A model generated the notes under the pieces. It did not search any database. It was not told the origin of the DNA and saw only the letters and a program-made list of their open reading frames with translations. From Pleurostoma richardsiae (Eukaryota > Ascomycota > Sordariomycetes > Calosphaeriales > Pleurostomataceae), in contig JANBVO010000005.1 in NCBI GenBank assembly GCA_030052745.1, forward strand, positions 62,001-126,000: 64,000 nucleotides of DNA. The letters run 5' to 3'. This document shows positions 31,365 through 41,376 of the stretch, piece after piece. Made by a program: the position numbers and the translations under genes. Position 1 is the stretch's first letter, and every line of letters starts with the position of its first letter.

Positions 31365-33331
31365 ATGGCGTTCCTGTGTATGCTTATCATGAAGGACTGT
31401 ATCGCACGACGATGATGAGGAGTTCAGGGATTGTTTGGTATTTCGAGCTCAAGGGTCACGGATAGGCATGGCTTGATGTGGACTGAATGTATGATGTATT
31501 GTTTGTCAATTGAAACTGAAGATATTTTCAAGACCCCATTGGCGCCGAGTGATTAGTAGCTAGGCTCCTCAGGCACCGAGTCAGGCATTCGGCTCTCATG
31601 TTTACTGTTTTCATGTGGAAGCTCGCGAGCACGATATGTACGCGCTAACCGTTGAATTCAATGATGTTCGTGTCTAATTGCTCGCATCTCTTCTTGTACT
31701 GCTGGCTGGGCAGCACCTTTTCGATCACTATCACCCGGCACACCAGTATAGTCCAGCTGAGAAGCCTGCGACCTGAAGGTCCTCGGGGCAGGGCAATGCC
31801 TAGATATGGACGTCTGCTTGGCTGTACAAATATATATCGTGTACTTGGACTCCACTACTGCAAATCCACTGTAGCTTAGTAGGGGTAGCACTTCCAGCAC
31901 GGGTATTAGAACGGCCAAGATAACAGAAGAAAGCGCCTGTCGAAAGTTTTTACTCCAGATCAAAGCGTCTGCTTGCTTATCCGTGTCACTCACTCCTAAG
32001 CAGCATATTTAATGGGTGTGACACGCTCGAAGGGGTACCAGTAGTGAAAAAGGGGGAGTGGCGGAGGTTGACGGGCCATACTGCGAGGAGCTTCACTATT
32101 CAAGGTCGAGGTGAGAAAGGGGGTGAACGCGATATTGCCCTTTTTTTTGCAAAAAAAGTTGTGGGAGGGAACAATAGCTCAGAGATCAGACAATAGACTC
32201 ATCGTCAGGGTGACCGTCGAGGTGAGAAAAAGCTGAGCTTGCGGCCGGAGTGAATTGGGATGGTGGTACCTCTCTGCTTGTACCTTCTCGTCGATAAAAC
32301 CCAGCGCCTTCTTCCCTCCCTCCCCTCTCCTCCTCTTCCACCTCAGCAAGCAGCGCAGTTTTCGATCCAGCGATTCTCGATCAGCCCAGATCCAGCCCTG
32401 AACTCCCGCCAATATCGAAGACCAATCCCGCGCTGCAACGGCAAGGTAAGATATATCCCAACCTCCTTTTCCTTCATTTCCCGTTTCGCCATCATTCAGC
32501 ACGAGTGGCACGCCGAGAAAGCTCGTCGACCTCGCTCCTCGAGCACCTTCGCACCTCGCGTCTCGCACCATCACCACCACCAACAACAGAAACACCACCA
32601 CCCAAACAGTCATCATCACCATTCTCCATCACAGTTTCCATCATTAGTTTCCATCAAATCTTCGTTCGTGAATCCACGTAAAATTCTCCATCCCACTCTT
32701 CATCTAGATTCTGCGCAGTAGTCCCCTATCATCTAGCGTCGAGCCCTGGATAAGCTCTCAGCTAACAACCTCCCTCAGCTTCGCGCTGCCACCAGAGAAG
32801 AAGAAGAAGAAGAAGAATTCGACGAAGACGAAGAGAACGAGAAGAAGTCACGATGCAGAGCATCCGTAGACAAGAGACCCCCCTCCGCCCGACTCCCCTC
32901 CAGGTAAGAATTCTCAAATATTTCTCGTCCCCCCTATCCATGCCTTTCATCCATCACCATTATCGATCTTCTTCTTCCTCTTCATCCAAGCCCACTTCAG
33001 ACCTTTGCAGAACATTCGCCAATCCAAGGCAATGTTATCAAAGTGGAATCCTTTTCCACTCAGGTCAGGAGACCAACTATCACTTTCTCACTGCACGAAG
33101 CCAAGCAGAAGCTTGTTTCAATTCGCACTTCCCTCTCCTATCAACCACCTCACAAAATGGAGCAGTGGACATCCACAGAAAGACACTCTGCAAACACTGT
33201 CTCGGAATTCCTTGAGCTGCGAGTGCATCTGATCTGTCGTTCATCGAATTCTCGAATTTCAATCCGATTTTTTCCCCTCTTCTTTTTCTTCTTTCGCTTG
33301 CTAACAAAAGAAGCAGCCCACTTCCCGCATC
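31365..33331 (+). promoter_or_regulatory. Upstream region and probable spliced leader of the 33.3-kb gene
   Basis: Nearly 2 kb without a supported gene. A symmetric T7-GC-A7 tract lies at 32,142-32,157, and a 14-bp direct repeat occurs at 32,105-32,118 and 32,216-32,229. A C/T-rich tract (32,293-32,345) suggests a transcription start. Further right, a GTAAGA donor (32,902), a CAG acceptor (about 33,000), and GCTAAC (about 33,300) followed by AG just before the ATG suggest one or two introns in the leader. A small upstream frame starts at 32,853 (MQSIRRQETPLRPTPLQ); it may be a uORF or an upstream coding exon. Confidence 0.4.
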
Positions 33332-36300
33332 ATGGAGACTCTCAAGCTTGTCCCAGCCATCACGGTGCTGGCCGTGTTGGTGCTTGTTGCAGTTTCCATA
33401 GGGTATGACCTCGCGGTCATACTCTCCTACCCCACGAAGGCCATCCTCGCGGTTGGTCCTTCACTCTTCTTCCACGCACTCCTCGCTCAGCTACCAAGAT
33501 CCGCCATCCATCTTGAAGTACCACCAATAATGGTGGCAGTGGCAAAGGTGGACTTCGCAGTCTACGCTCTCGCTTTCGGGCGTGGGTTGTGCGGTCTGCT
33601 GGCGCTCTGCCAGCCATATGCGGTCGGTATCCTGCGGAGAGGCGCCGGTCTGCTCGCGGCTCTGGCTGCGGCGGCCTATCCTTGGATCGTGCTTGCCTTG
33701 CGCTTCGCCTGTGCTTTCGTTCTCCGGAGTCGAAGGGACACCTTCGTCGATGATTGGACTACGGACACGGGTGCTCGGCAGGCTCGTGAAGAGGTGTTGG
33801 TCACGTCGCGTGCCCAGACCCAAGAGCAGATCCGTGAGTTCCGCCGGCTCGAAGCAGTCAATCGAGCGACAGCCGGTCGAATTCAGCGCCTCGAAGCAGC
33901 TATAACCAGTGAGATCAACTCCGGAACGGCCTCTTTCGTCGCGCGTACGGCGTCTTGCGACCCTACGCCCCCTCGACGTGATCGGTATCCTGGGCCTCCC
34001 TCATGGTGGTTTCGTCGACCTGGTGTCGTCCGACCAGGAGACATTCCGCCTGGAGCCATGCCGACCTGGTGGAAAGCACTGTGGTACTGTATCGACCGCG
34101 AGGTCATACGGCTCGACAGTGTGATCGCCGATCAGCAGGCCCTAACCGCCCATCACGCCGCCGACACTGAGACCCTCCGGATGGAGGGTGTTGATCTCAC
34201 CGCCTGTGCCATCGAACTCGAGAACAGGTTAAAGGAATTGCGGAATCCAGAACGGCCCGCGGTCTCTCGGCAGAAGACGCCACCGGCCAGGGAGAGCTTC
34301 AGGGTTTCCTGTCGCCCTCTCCAGCTGTGGCATCGTCCGTTTTGGAGGTCCCTCTTGCCTCCTCGAGAGTCCGCCGACTCCGTCCAGTCTCCTGCTGTCC
34401 CCACAGTCGAGACCGACGGGGTCACCGTCGTTACAGAGTCCCCGGTGCTTGCTCGCCCCGAATCTCCTGCCATGTCGGTAGATGAGATGGAGGGTGTGCA
34501 ACCTTTCGATCCCGTCACTCTGGCGGTTGAGACAGAGGCTGCGCCGGAGGCTCTTCTGGAAGCTCCATGCGACTTCGACGTCATGGAGGGGGTCGAGGAG
34601 TTTTCCTCCCACCTTAGTCCCGTCACATTGGCGGTCGACATGGACTGGGAGGCTGATCACCTCGTCCCTGCCACTCCGGTGGCCCCCGCAACTCTGGTGG
34701 TCCCCGCGCCTTTGGTGTTCGAGGAGTGTGTCGCTGACGCCGAGCCCTCTTGGGCGACGCCGATGCTCGCTTCTCCCGTCCTGTCCGCGATGAACAGTGG
34801 TGTCGGTCGTCTCTCGCTGGACGACACTCCGGTGTCGCCCCAGCTCCCGAACCCGTTCCTCCGGTCTTGGTCGGCCCAGAATGCGCGCCACCAACCCGTT
34901 CTCGCCGACAACGCTCCCGCGCCGTACATGCACGGTGCTGGCCCGGTCATACCGCAGGCTCCAGCGCCCAGTCCTTGGGTCCCAGCTCCGGCTGCGGAGC
35001 CCATGGTTTTGGACGCCCCTGCGACGCAGACCCTGCCTGTGCATGGCGCCCCGCCGCTGGTCAAGGTTGCGCCGGTCACACCGCAGGCGCCAGCGGTCAC
35101 AACTCGGAAGGCAACTCCGGTTGTCATTCCCGTGTTTGTGTCCGCACCTGCGACGCAGACCCAACCTTCTCCCGCGGCTCCGGCCCCGGCCCCGACTCGA
35201 GCTGCGCTGGTCACACCGCAGGCATCAGCGGCCGGCACTCGGAAGGCGACTCCGGTTGTCATCCCCGTGTTCGCGTCCGCCCCTGTGACGAAGACCCAGC
35301 TCGGTCTCCCGGCGCCACCAGGTGCACGTGCTGTCTCGGCCTTTCCGCCGAGTTGGGCGGGTCTTTCTTCGGCACCAACCGCAGCTCGCGCTGCGGCCCC
35401 GAAGAAGATCCCCGTCCCCGGCCAGGAGGTCCAGCCTGCACCTTCGGAGCAAGCAGTTGTACGTGCTGCCCCGGCCTTGCCGCCAGTCGCGGGTCCTTCT
35501 TCGGCACCAGCCGCAGCTCGCGCTGCGGCCCCGAAGGAGACCCCCGCCGCTGGCCAGAAGGTCCAGCCTACATCTGCTCTGGCACAGCAGCAACGACTCC
35601 CTCCCCTCCCTCCGCCACGACCGCTTCCTGACCAGCTCTCCGAGAAGGCGAAAGGAAAGTTGCCCGAGGTAGCTTTCCTGCCGCCCCCGTCGGCATCCAA
35701 TGGGTTCGTCTTTGGTCCCACCGCCCCTGGTGGTGGTGGTTCCAAGCCCGTTGAGAGCCAGCGTGGCTCTGAGTCTGGTCCGTCTTCTTCCGCGCCTGCT
35801 GCGAAGCAGGTGGCGGCCCCGGCCAAGGTCGCGAAGAAAGCACCCCAGGTGCTTCTTCCCCCCCCTCGGCCCAAGAAGACGATCGCGCGCCCTCCGTCTA
35901 AGCCGCCCGCCGGGCAGCTCTCGATCCTTGGTAGTGCAGCGTCCCCCTCCCGGCCACTTTGTGGCTCGGAGGCACCTGCCAAGGTTCGGGATGACGGACA
36001 GCCGACTTCTACATCACAGTCGTCGGCTCCCTCGGTCCCCGCGTTTGCGGCGTCGGCGTCGGGCCTCACGGTTCCGGCGCCAGCATCGCAGCCTTCGGTG
36101 GTTCTCCCGGCAACGGGACCTTCGGTCCCCGCGCCAGCCACCCGGGGCTCTCAGTCAGCTGCTTCGGCGGCTTGGTGCGAGAGTTCGCAGGTTCCGAGGT
36201 GGACGCAGAAGCAGGTTGAGGACATGGAGGAGGATTTCCGCCTGAATCAGGCGCCTGATCTCTTGAGCTCCCCGCCCTTTTCGCTCTCGGATGCACAGGT

Positions 36301-36568
36301 TTCGGCCTGGCAGAAGAAGCACCGGGTGAGTTTCAAGAGAAACCTTTCCACCCGGACGACTCCCCAGGAGGGCGACGACAAGCCCTCTCTGGACCCCGCG
36401 GGCATTTCCCCCACGCAAGTGGTGGAAGTTGTGCGCTCGGTAGCTGAGCTCGTCTGGTTCGACCGGCTGCCGCCCGGGGCAGATCGTCCCTCCCCTTCGG
36501 TGCTCGCTAAGCGAGTCGCCGCTCGGTGGAAGGACGAGCTGTCTCAGCAGCTGGCTGATGATCCCTGA
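33332..36568 (+). CDS. Unrecognised 1,078-residue Pro/Ala-rich repeat protein with N-terminal membrane segments
   Basis: A single uninterrupted frame from an ATG just after a probable leader intron. I recognise no family. Residues 1-30 form a hydrophobic segment (LVPAITVLAVLVLVAVSIGY), and three or four more hydrophobic stretches occur before residue 135, so a membrane-anchored N-terminus is likely. Residues about 145-310 are charged and helical, with a predicted coiled coil around IQRLEAAI and IELENRLKEL. Residues 310-900 are low complexity, rich in Pro, Ala, Val and Thr. Residues about 563-750 contain tandem repeats (two copies each of RKATPVVIPVF and SAPxAARAAAPK). The last 130 residues are charged and more complex, with WTQKQVEDMEEDFRLNQAPD and VLAKRVAARWKDELSQQL. 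Codon use is GC-rich like other genes here. Length, continuity and biased composition support a real, fast-evolving gene. Confidence 0.65.
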   Translation: METLKLVPAITVLAVLVLVAVSIGYDLAVILSYPTKAILAVGPSLFFHALLAQLPRSAIHLEVPPIMVAVAKVDFAVYALAFGRGLCGLLALCQPYAVGILRRGAGLLAALAAAAYPWIVLALRFACAFVLRSRRDTFVDDWTTDTGARQAREEVLVTSRAQTQEQIREFRRLEAVNRATAGRIQRLEAAITSEINSGTASFVARTASCDPTPPRRDRYPGPPSWWFRRPGVVRPGDIPPGAMPTWWKALWYCIDREVIRLDSVIADQQALTAHHAADTETLRMEGVDLTACAIELENRLKELRNPERPAVSRQKTPPARESFRVSCRPLQLWHRPFWRSLLPPRESADSVQSPAVPTVETDGVTVVTESPVLARPESPAMSVDEMEGVQPFDPVTLAVETEAAPEALLEAPCDFDVMEGVEEFSSHLSPVTLAVDMDWEADHLVPATPVAPATLVVPAPLVFEECVADAEPSWATPMLASPVLSAMNSGVGRLSLDDTPVSPQLPNPFLRSWSAQNARHQPVLADNAPAPYMHGAGPVIPQAPAPSPWVPAPAAEPMVLDAPATQTLPVHGAPPLVKVAPVTPQAPAVTTRKATPVVIPVFVSAPATQTQPSPAAPAPAPTRAALVTPQASAAGTRKATPVVIPVFASAPVTKTQLGLPAPPGARAVSAFPPSWAGLSSAPTAARAAAPKKIPVPGQEVQPAPSEQAVVRAAPALPPVAGPSSAPAAARAAAPKETPAAGQKVQPTSALAQQQRLPPLPPPRPLPDQLSEKAKGKLPEVAFLPPPSASNGFVFGPTAPGGGGSKPVESQRGSESGPSSSAPAAKQVAAPAKVAKKAPQVLLPPPRPKKTIARPPSKPPAGQLSILGSAASPSRPLCGSEAPAKVRDDGQPTSTSQSSAPSVPAFAASASGLTVPAPASQPSVVLPATGPSVPAPATRGSQSAASAAWCESSQVPRWTQKQVEDMEEDFRLNQAPDLLSSPPFSLSDAQVSAWQKKHRVSFKRNLSTRTTPQEGDDKPSLDPAGISPTQVVEVVRSVAELVWFDRLPPGADRPSPSVLAKRVAARWKDELSQQLADDP
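35020..35580 (+). repeat. Coding tandem repeats, period about 132-135 bp
   Basis: Within the 33.3-kb gene, a block at 35,104-35,161 recurs at 35,239-35,296 with few differences (offset 135). A second block from about 35,350 recurs from about 35,480 (offset about 132). The units encode about 44-45 residues each. The period being a multiple of three keeps the frame open, which argues for selection on a protein. Confidence 0.75.
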
Positions 36569-36920
36569 GGGGTGGTCATTGTGGAAGGGGCGATGGATTG
36601 TATGGGCACGTCTGAGCCGATGTCGCGAGACATCACCCGGGCTGCTCCGGTAGCCTGGTCGAAGATGTTGCACTAGCAAGACACGCAGGCGTCGGAAGGC
36701 AAGTGTTGAAGCAGACAAAATCACTATAAAATAACGACCCTAGCCCCTCACTATCTCGACATCAACTGGACGATGCCACACGTCCACACTTTCCACCGAG
36801 CTTCGGCTCGTGTTCGAGTATTTATATTGTCGGAGTATTTCTGTCGGAGTAGAGACCTTGGGGACAGGTCTCGTGTTGGAGTATTATTCTTTTTTGGATC
36901 AAGACTCGACTTGCTCATCA
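36569..36920. other. Convergent intergenic region with short repeats
   Basis: About 350 bp between the 33.3-kb gene and atg14, both ending here. Several imperfect copies of a TCGGAGTATTT-like unit occur at about 36,815-36,890. No gene is visible. Confidence 0.5.
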
Positions 36921-38532
36921 TCATCGAGTCTTGAGTTTGGTCCAGCCACTGGTTCCGGCGTTTTTGGATTTTTCAGTGCCGCTGCGTTCATCGATCCCAG
37001 ATGCTGCCTTCCCTTCAGCAATGGTTGCATCGAGTGCGCCTTGAACCGTCATCATACTCTCAACTCCGAACAATCTCCTATCCGACTCTCCACGCTTGCG
37101 GCCCTTTACCAAGACAGCCTCTTCCATGCCGTCATCAGCAGCCCAAGCGTCATCCTCCAACATCTCCCACTCCGGAATCGAAGCCTCAGAAACGAGCTTC
37201 TTCTTCAGCCTATCCGCCAGCTTGATGGGATTCGGTAGCTTGAAGCTGCGGACGAACTCATTGCCGTCTGCACTTCCCAGGAACGTGTGGGCCGTTCCGT
37301 GCGAATATCGACCCATCAAAGACGTAGCTTTACCAAGCTCTCCCAGCTCCTCGTCATTCGAGTTGGTCGCAGGCGTTGAATTCGCTGAAGAAAAGATCCG
37401 ACCGGCAGTATTGGTGTGCAACTGATTGCCGATGAGGAGATTATACAAGTTCTTTCCCATGTTACAAACATCCTCATAGGAAGACTTGTCGCCGACGGGC
37501 ACGCCTTGGGAGCAACAAGCCCAAGCAATATCGTACGCAAGCAGTACGACACCTTCAATGAACAATGAATACGTCGCAGGATCTTCTTTGACAAGCGTGG
37601 AAAGTGGCTTATCGATGAAGAGCGGTCTCGGGCGTGGCACGTGAGGACGCTCGCGGTCCCGAGACTCTGAAGGAGGCACCAGGCTGGCAGTTCCAGGAAA
37701 AGGAATCTCGCCATGCTGGTATGACGAGCCGAGAGAGAAGATGGTCGGACGCGGATAATCGCGATGAGGAAGCGTGATCTCTGCTGGCAATCTAATCGCT
37801 AGATAATGCGACGCCAACATCAAGATGTGCGAAATATGCGCAAGAGACGTCGAAAGAACCTCTGGCGAAGCACCTAAAACAAGACACCAGTGTCAGCATC
37901 ATCTCTCTCATACTCTCCAGAATGACTCGATCAAACATACTGTTCAGACCAGGCATATCAACTATCTCAACTCCGCCGATCTCATAACGAGTGGAATTGC
38001 CTTTCTTGAAACGGCGAAGACCGTAAAGGCGCGCGGCCTCCATGCAAAGGAAACCTCTAGTTCCTGCCATGTTCTCGAAGCTGCGATTCCACTTATACTT
38101 GGTCATCTGAATGGCTCGTTCGGCCTCCTCCAACTGGCGCGTTCGTCGCGCTGCAATACCATTTGACGCAGAAGCAAGATCAGACCTCTTTCGAGCAATA
38201 GCTTTCTTGCGTTTCTCAATATCCCTCCGAGCAGCTTCTACCTCAGCTTTCAACCGGTCAGCCTGGGCGATGATCTCATCTGTTCTGCCTGCGGCCAGCT
38301 GCTCTTGGGACTTCAAGTTCTCGGCGAGAATCTTCGATGACGAAGGGGACTCTCTCGCCACAGACGACGAGTTCGACAAAAAGGAATCGATTCTCTGTTC
38401 AAGACTGTCGTTTTCAAGCAAGGCCTGGGCATGGGCAACCCGGCCTTCATAAAGACGGTTTCGCGCATCGACGGCGCAGAGGAATGGAAGCCTCTGCGGA
38501 TGATGAGACCGGTGACAGATGTCACAGTTCAT
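36921..38532 (-). CDS. atg14: Autophagy protein Atg14 (PI3-kinase complex I subunit)
   Basis: Exons 38532-37941 and 37873-36921 join in phase 1 to give 514 residues. The start is the ATG of MNCDICHRSHHPQRLPFLC, which holds the N-terminal Cys pair plus a third Cys typical of Atg14. Residues about 25-165 are coiled coil. After the join, SASPEVLSTSLAHISHILML-ASHYLAIRLPAEITLPHRDYPRPTIF (split here for length) is the hallmark of the Atg14/UVRAG family. Atg14 targets the Vps34-Vps15-Atg6 complex to the phagophore assembly site to make PI3P. Its partner Atg6 is encoded 10 kb to the right. UVRAG/Vps38 is the alternative, but the N-terminal Cys motif favours Atg14. Confidence 0.9.
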
Positions 38533-40190
38533 CTTGACTGATAATGATGATGAACGATCGCGCAAACAGCCGGCAGACTCCAACCTCACTCTTCTCTGTC
38601 GCCGGCGCAGTGCGTGGATATACCACGACCCAGCTGTGCGTGGGCGAGCACCTTTGGGATCGGCGACGGGCGTTGTTTCCACCGCTGAGTCTTATCCAAA
38701 CAGGATTTGGCGGTGAATGTGTGATCTCGCATGTCAGGACTCAAAGATGCAGAGATTGCAGGGCATCAAAAGAAAACTTCTGCGGGGGTACAGCAGATAC
38801 TTATAAGCTGGCAGAAGTGGCTCCTACTCAATAAGGGAACCCTAGACTCGAGGCTGAAGATGGATGGATCACGAGTGTCGTCACAGCCGACCGAGTCACC
38901 AAAGAAGCAGCGCAGCATGCATGTTTCAGTGGGGTCGAGCCTTCCGTTCCAGGGGCAGGGACAAAGGCCAAGGCCGCTACTATTGCCGGGGATCCAATCA
39001 TATGATCGCCACTACCACCACCCGCTGCAGCTTCCTATCTCACTCTACGGAATATTATTAACACAGTAATCCTGGGTAATCCTGTTAGCCGTGCACTTGC
39101 CAATATCGGCTTGACGAACACCAGGCAGACGGGGCTTCAACCTGCAAACAAAAGAAAACAAAACAAGGCAAGAGAGACCGGGAGTCTCTCCAGAACAAAT
39201 CATCTTCATCTTCATCATCTTCTTTTCTTCTTCTACTTCTCCTCTACGACATTCTCCACCTACAAGAAGGGGCATCTTTAGGTACCTACCAAGAGAGACA
39301 GACGGAAGGGAATTGTCATCTTGGCATCACGCGCATCACGCGCATCACGCGCTCTCTGTCATTCCTATCAACACCTCGCCGTCTCACACATCTATCTCCA
39401 TTGTGACCGAGACTGAGCACACAACAAACTTTGACGCCTTCGATCAAAATCACAGACGAAGGCGAGCGTGGAGGGCCGCCAGCATTCTAAACAGAACACC
39501 AACCTATTCTTCTCCAGTACCTCGCATTCTTTGGGCACGAATCGAGGGACAAGGACCTATCAAGCTGGCAGAGCCCCCCACGCGGGGAAATACCACCAAA
39601 CCTAGAACTCTACTACCTTCCGTTGTATCACAACCTATCATCATTGAGAGAGCTGGAATCAGAGACTGGGCACCTCTGAGACTGGTCAACCAATACTAGC
39701 AAACAAAACACCTTCGGGCACAAACGCACTCACTGCGTGCCTTCCAATCTCCACTACCACTCANNNNNNNNNNNNNNNNNNNNNNNNNNNNNNNNNNNNN
39801 NNNNNNNNNNNNNNNNNNNNNNNNNNNNNNNNNNNNNNNNNNNNNNNNNNNNNNNNNNNNNCAAACATCACTACCACTCAAACATCACTACCACTCAAAC
39901 ATCACTACCACTCAAACATCACTACCACTCAAACATCACTACCACTCAAACATCATCTCATTGACAGATTCGCGAGCGCTTGGGCAACGCTCTATCAAAC
40001 TGTCTCTTACTCAAACTCAAATCAAGATCAAACCTCCAAGATCACGACTTCTGGTGACAGCGATACACGTCGCAGTAAATACATTCAACATCCATCTACC
40101 GTATTAGCAAAGGCTGGGATATCTCTCTGGTCCAGCGTACCGCACTCAAAAATAAGACTTGCTGGGATCTTAAGCGAGCGCTAGACCAAA
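38533..40190 (+). promoter_or_regulatory. Divergent intergenic region with minisatellite, assembly gap and likely leader
   Basis: About 1.66 kb between atg14 and the next plus-strand gene. It holds a CT-rich tract (about 39,201-39,255) suggesting a transcription start, a TAGGTACCTA palindrome (about 39,279-39,288), three copies of a GCATCACGC-like unit (about 39,325-39,350), and the 17-bp minisatellite with Ns. A 128-codon frame at 39,313-39,699 has no ATG start and is more likely leader RNA than a gene. Confidence 0.45.
39752..39950 (+). repeat. 17-bp minisatellite interrupted by a 98-base assembly gap
   Basis: The unit CAAACATCACTACCACT occurs five times in perfect tandem from 39,862, followed by a partial copy. 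The sequence just before the gap (39,752-39,763) ends in CACTACCACTCA, which is part of the same unit. Ns occupy 39,764-39,861, so the true copy number is unknown. It lies in the presumed leader or promoter of the gene starting at 40,191. Confidence 0.9.
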
Positions 40191-40918
40191 ATGTCAACCA
40201 CGCCGCCACATCCACCTCAGCAACTTTCCCCAGTCAAAGACTCAAGCACCGGGGACGGACGGCCAGACTCACCAATCATCTCCTCACCTCAACAAGCAAA
40301 TCCTCCCGAGCTGACGGTCGACGAACAAATGGCTGTCGACTCAGAAACCACAACGGCCGACCGTCCTATGACGAAGACTCCTGAACCGCAAACCCAAGGA
40401 GATCGCGCAAACGGCCATAAAGGCGTCGCAGAGCAATCACCAAGCACGCCGGGCCATTTGCCTCCATTTGACTGGGACGAGTTCGAGGCTCGTTATGAAC
40501 AAGCTCTCGCTGAAGCAAATCAGCAAGAACAAGAATTGTTAGCCGAATTCGAGAATCTTGTCAAGGCATGTATTCTACCGCCATCATGATCAAGCAGTCC
40601 AGGCTACTAACAAAGACTACAGTACTTCAATGTCTGGGCGTCAGCCGCGTCTGCTCACGACAACGAGCGAGCAACGAAACGGTAAGATCATCTCCTTTGT
40701 CGTCGAGCCGCGTGGTAGCTGACTTTTTTTTTTTTTTGTTTCAGGCTGCAGACTCGAGAAAGACACGTCAAGATTGCCGAATCTAATCTCTCTCAAAAGA
40801 AGAAGCACCGTAAGTTGTCCTTGTGGAAGTTCTCACGAGTCACCCTCTCTGACGATACACAGTAAGCGAAGTGGTACGAGCATTCCAGAGTGCCTTGGCT
40901 CTGCTCAGCCAGTCTTAA
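40191..40918 (+). CDS. Small conserved fungal coiled-coil protein, function unknown
   Basis: Four exons: 40191-40565, 40623-40681, 40745-40809 and 40863-40918, giving 184 residues. The first intron has a GC donor (AAG|GCATGT) with CTAAC and CAG at its end. The first 95 residues are Pro/Ser/Thr-rich and disordered. The remainder is helical: PPFDWDEFEARYEQALAEAN, YFNVWASAASAHDNERATKR, LQTRERHVKIAESNLSQKKK and SEVVRAFQSALALLSQS. I recall similar AHDNERA-type proteins in many Pezizomycotina, with no known function. The frame is coherent only when all three introns are removed. The third intron's acceptor is directly followed by TAAGC, read as ..TA AGC after the phase-1 join. Confidence 0.75.
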
Positions 40919-41376
40919 GACACTATAACAAGAGATACTCGGTTGTAGAGGACATTCTGTAACGATAACGGGGAAAGTCATGACATCCATGATACCACGA
41001 CTTATGAAATCACGATCAAGATATCATTTGCGCAAGGACGGAACGGGCGGGGACGTCTTCAAAAGGACTTTGCGGTTTGCTTTATAAACGATGCGTCTTG
41101 TAAATAACTTTGTTCTTCCATGGAATCTAACTCGGAAAAACGCCTTGAGACGGGTTCTTAGCAATGAAAACAATTCGGACTTCTTTAACTTTGCGTTTCC
41201 AATGTGCACGCCACGTGACTCCGTGGGAGGTCGTCGCGGGCTGGACGTCGCGTTCCTAAATTTTGTAAACGTCCCTACGCAACGCTCCACGCTCCACTTC
41301 CCGGAGCGGCGACCGCCATATTTCTCACTTCCAGAGATGGCACGGGTCCCAGATATCTGACAAAACTGCCGGTGAG
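40919..41376 (+). promoter_or_regulatory. Upstream region of the DUF3807 gene
   Basis: About 460 bp between two plus-strand genes. It is AT-richer on the left (3' flank of the coiled-coil gene) and contains a CACGTGACT element near 41,212-41,220, an E-box-like core. No other gene is visible. Confidence 0.45.

Noticed and set aside
34657-36141. 494-codon minus-strand frame opposite the orphan gene
   Set aside because: It is Gly/Ala/Ser/Arg low complexity mirroring the Pro/Ala repeats. The plus-strand frame is twice as long and has a plausible leader and ends. The minus strand cannot be excluded absolutely.
39313-39699. 128-codon frame upstream of the minisatellite
   Set aside because: It begins at TTG, includes a low-complexity repeat, and lies where the leader of the 40.2-kb gene is expected.
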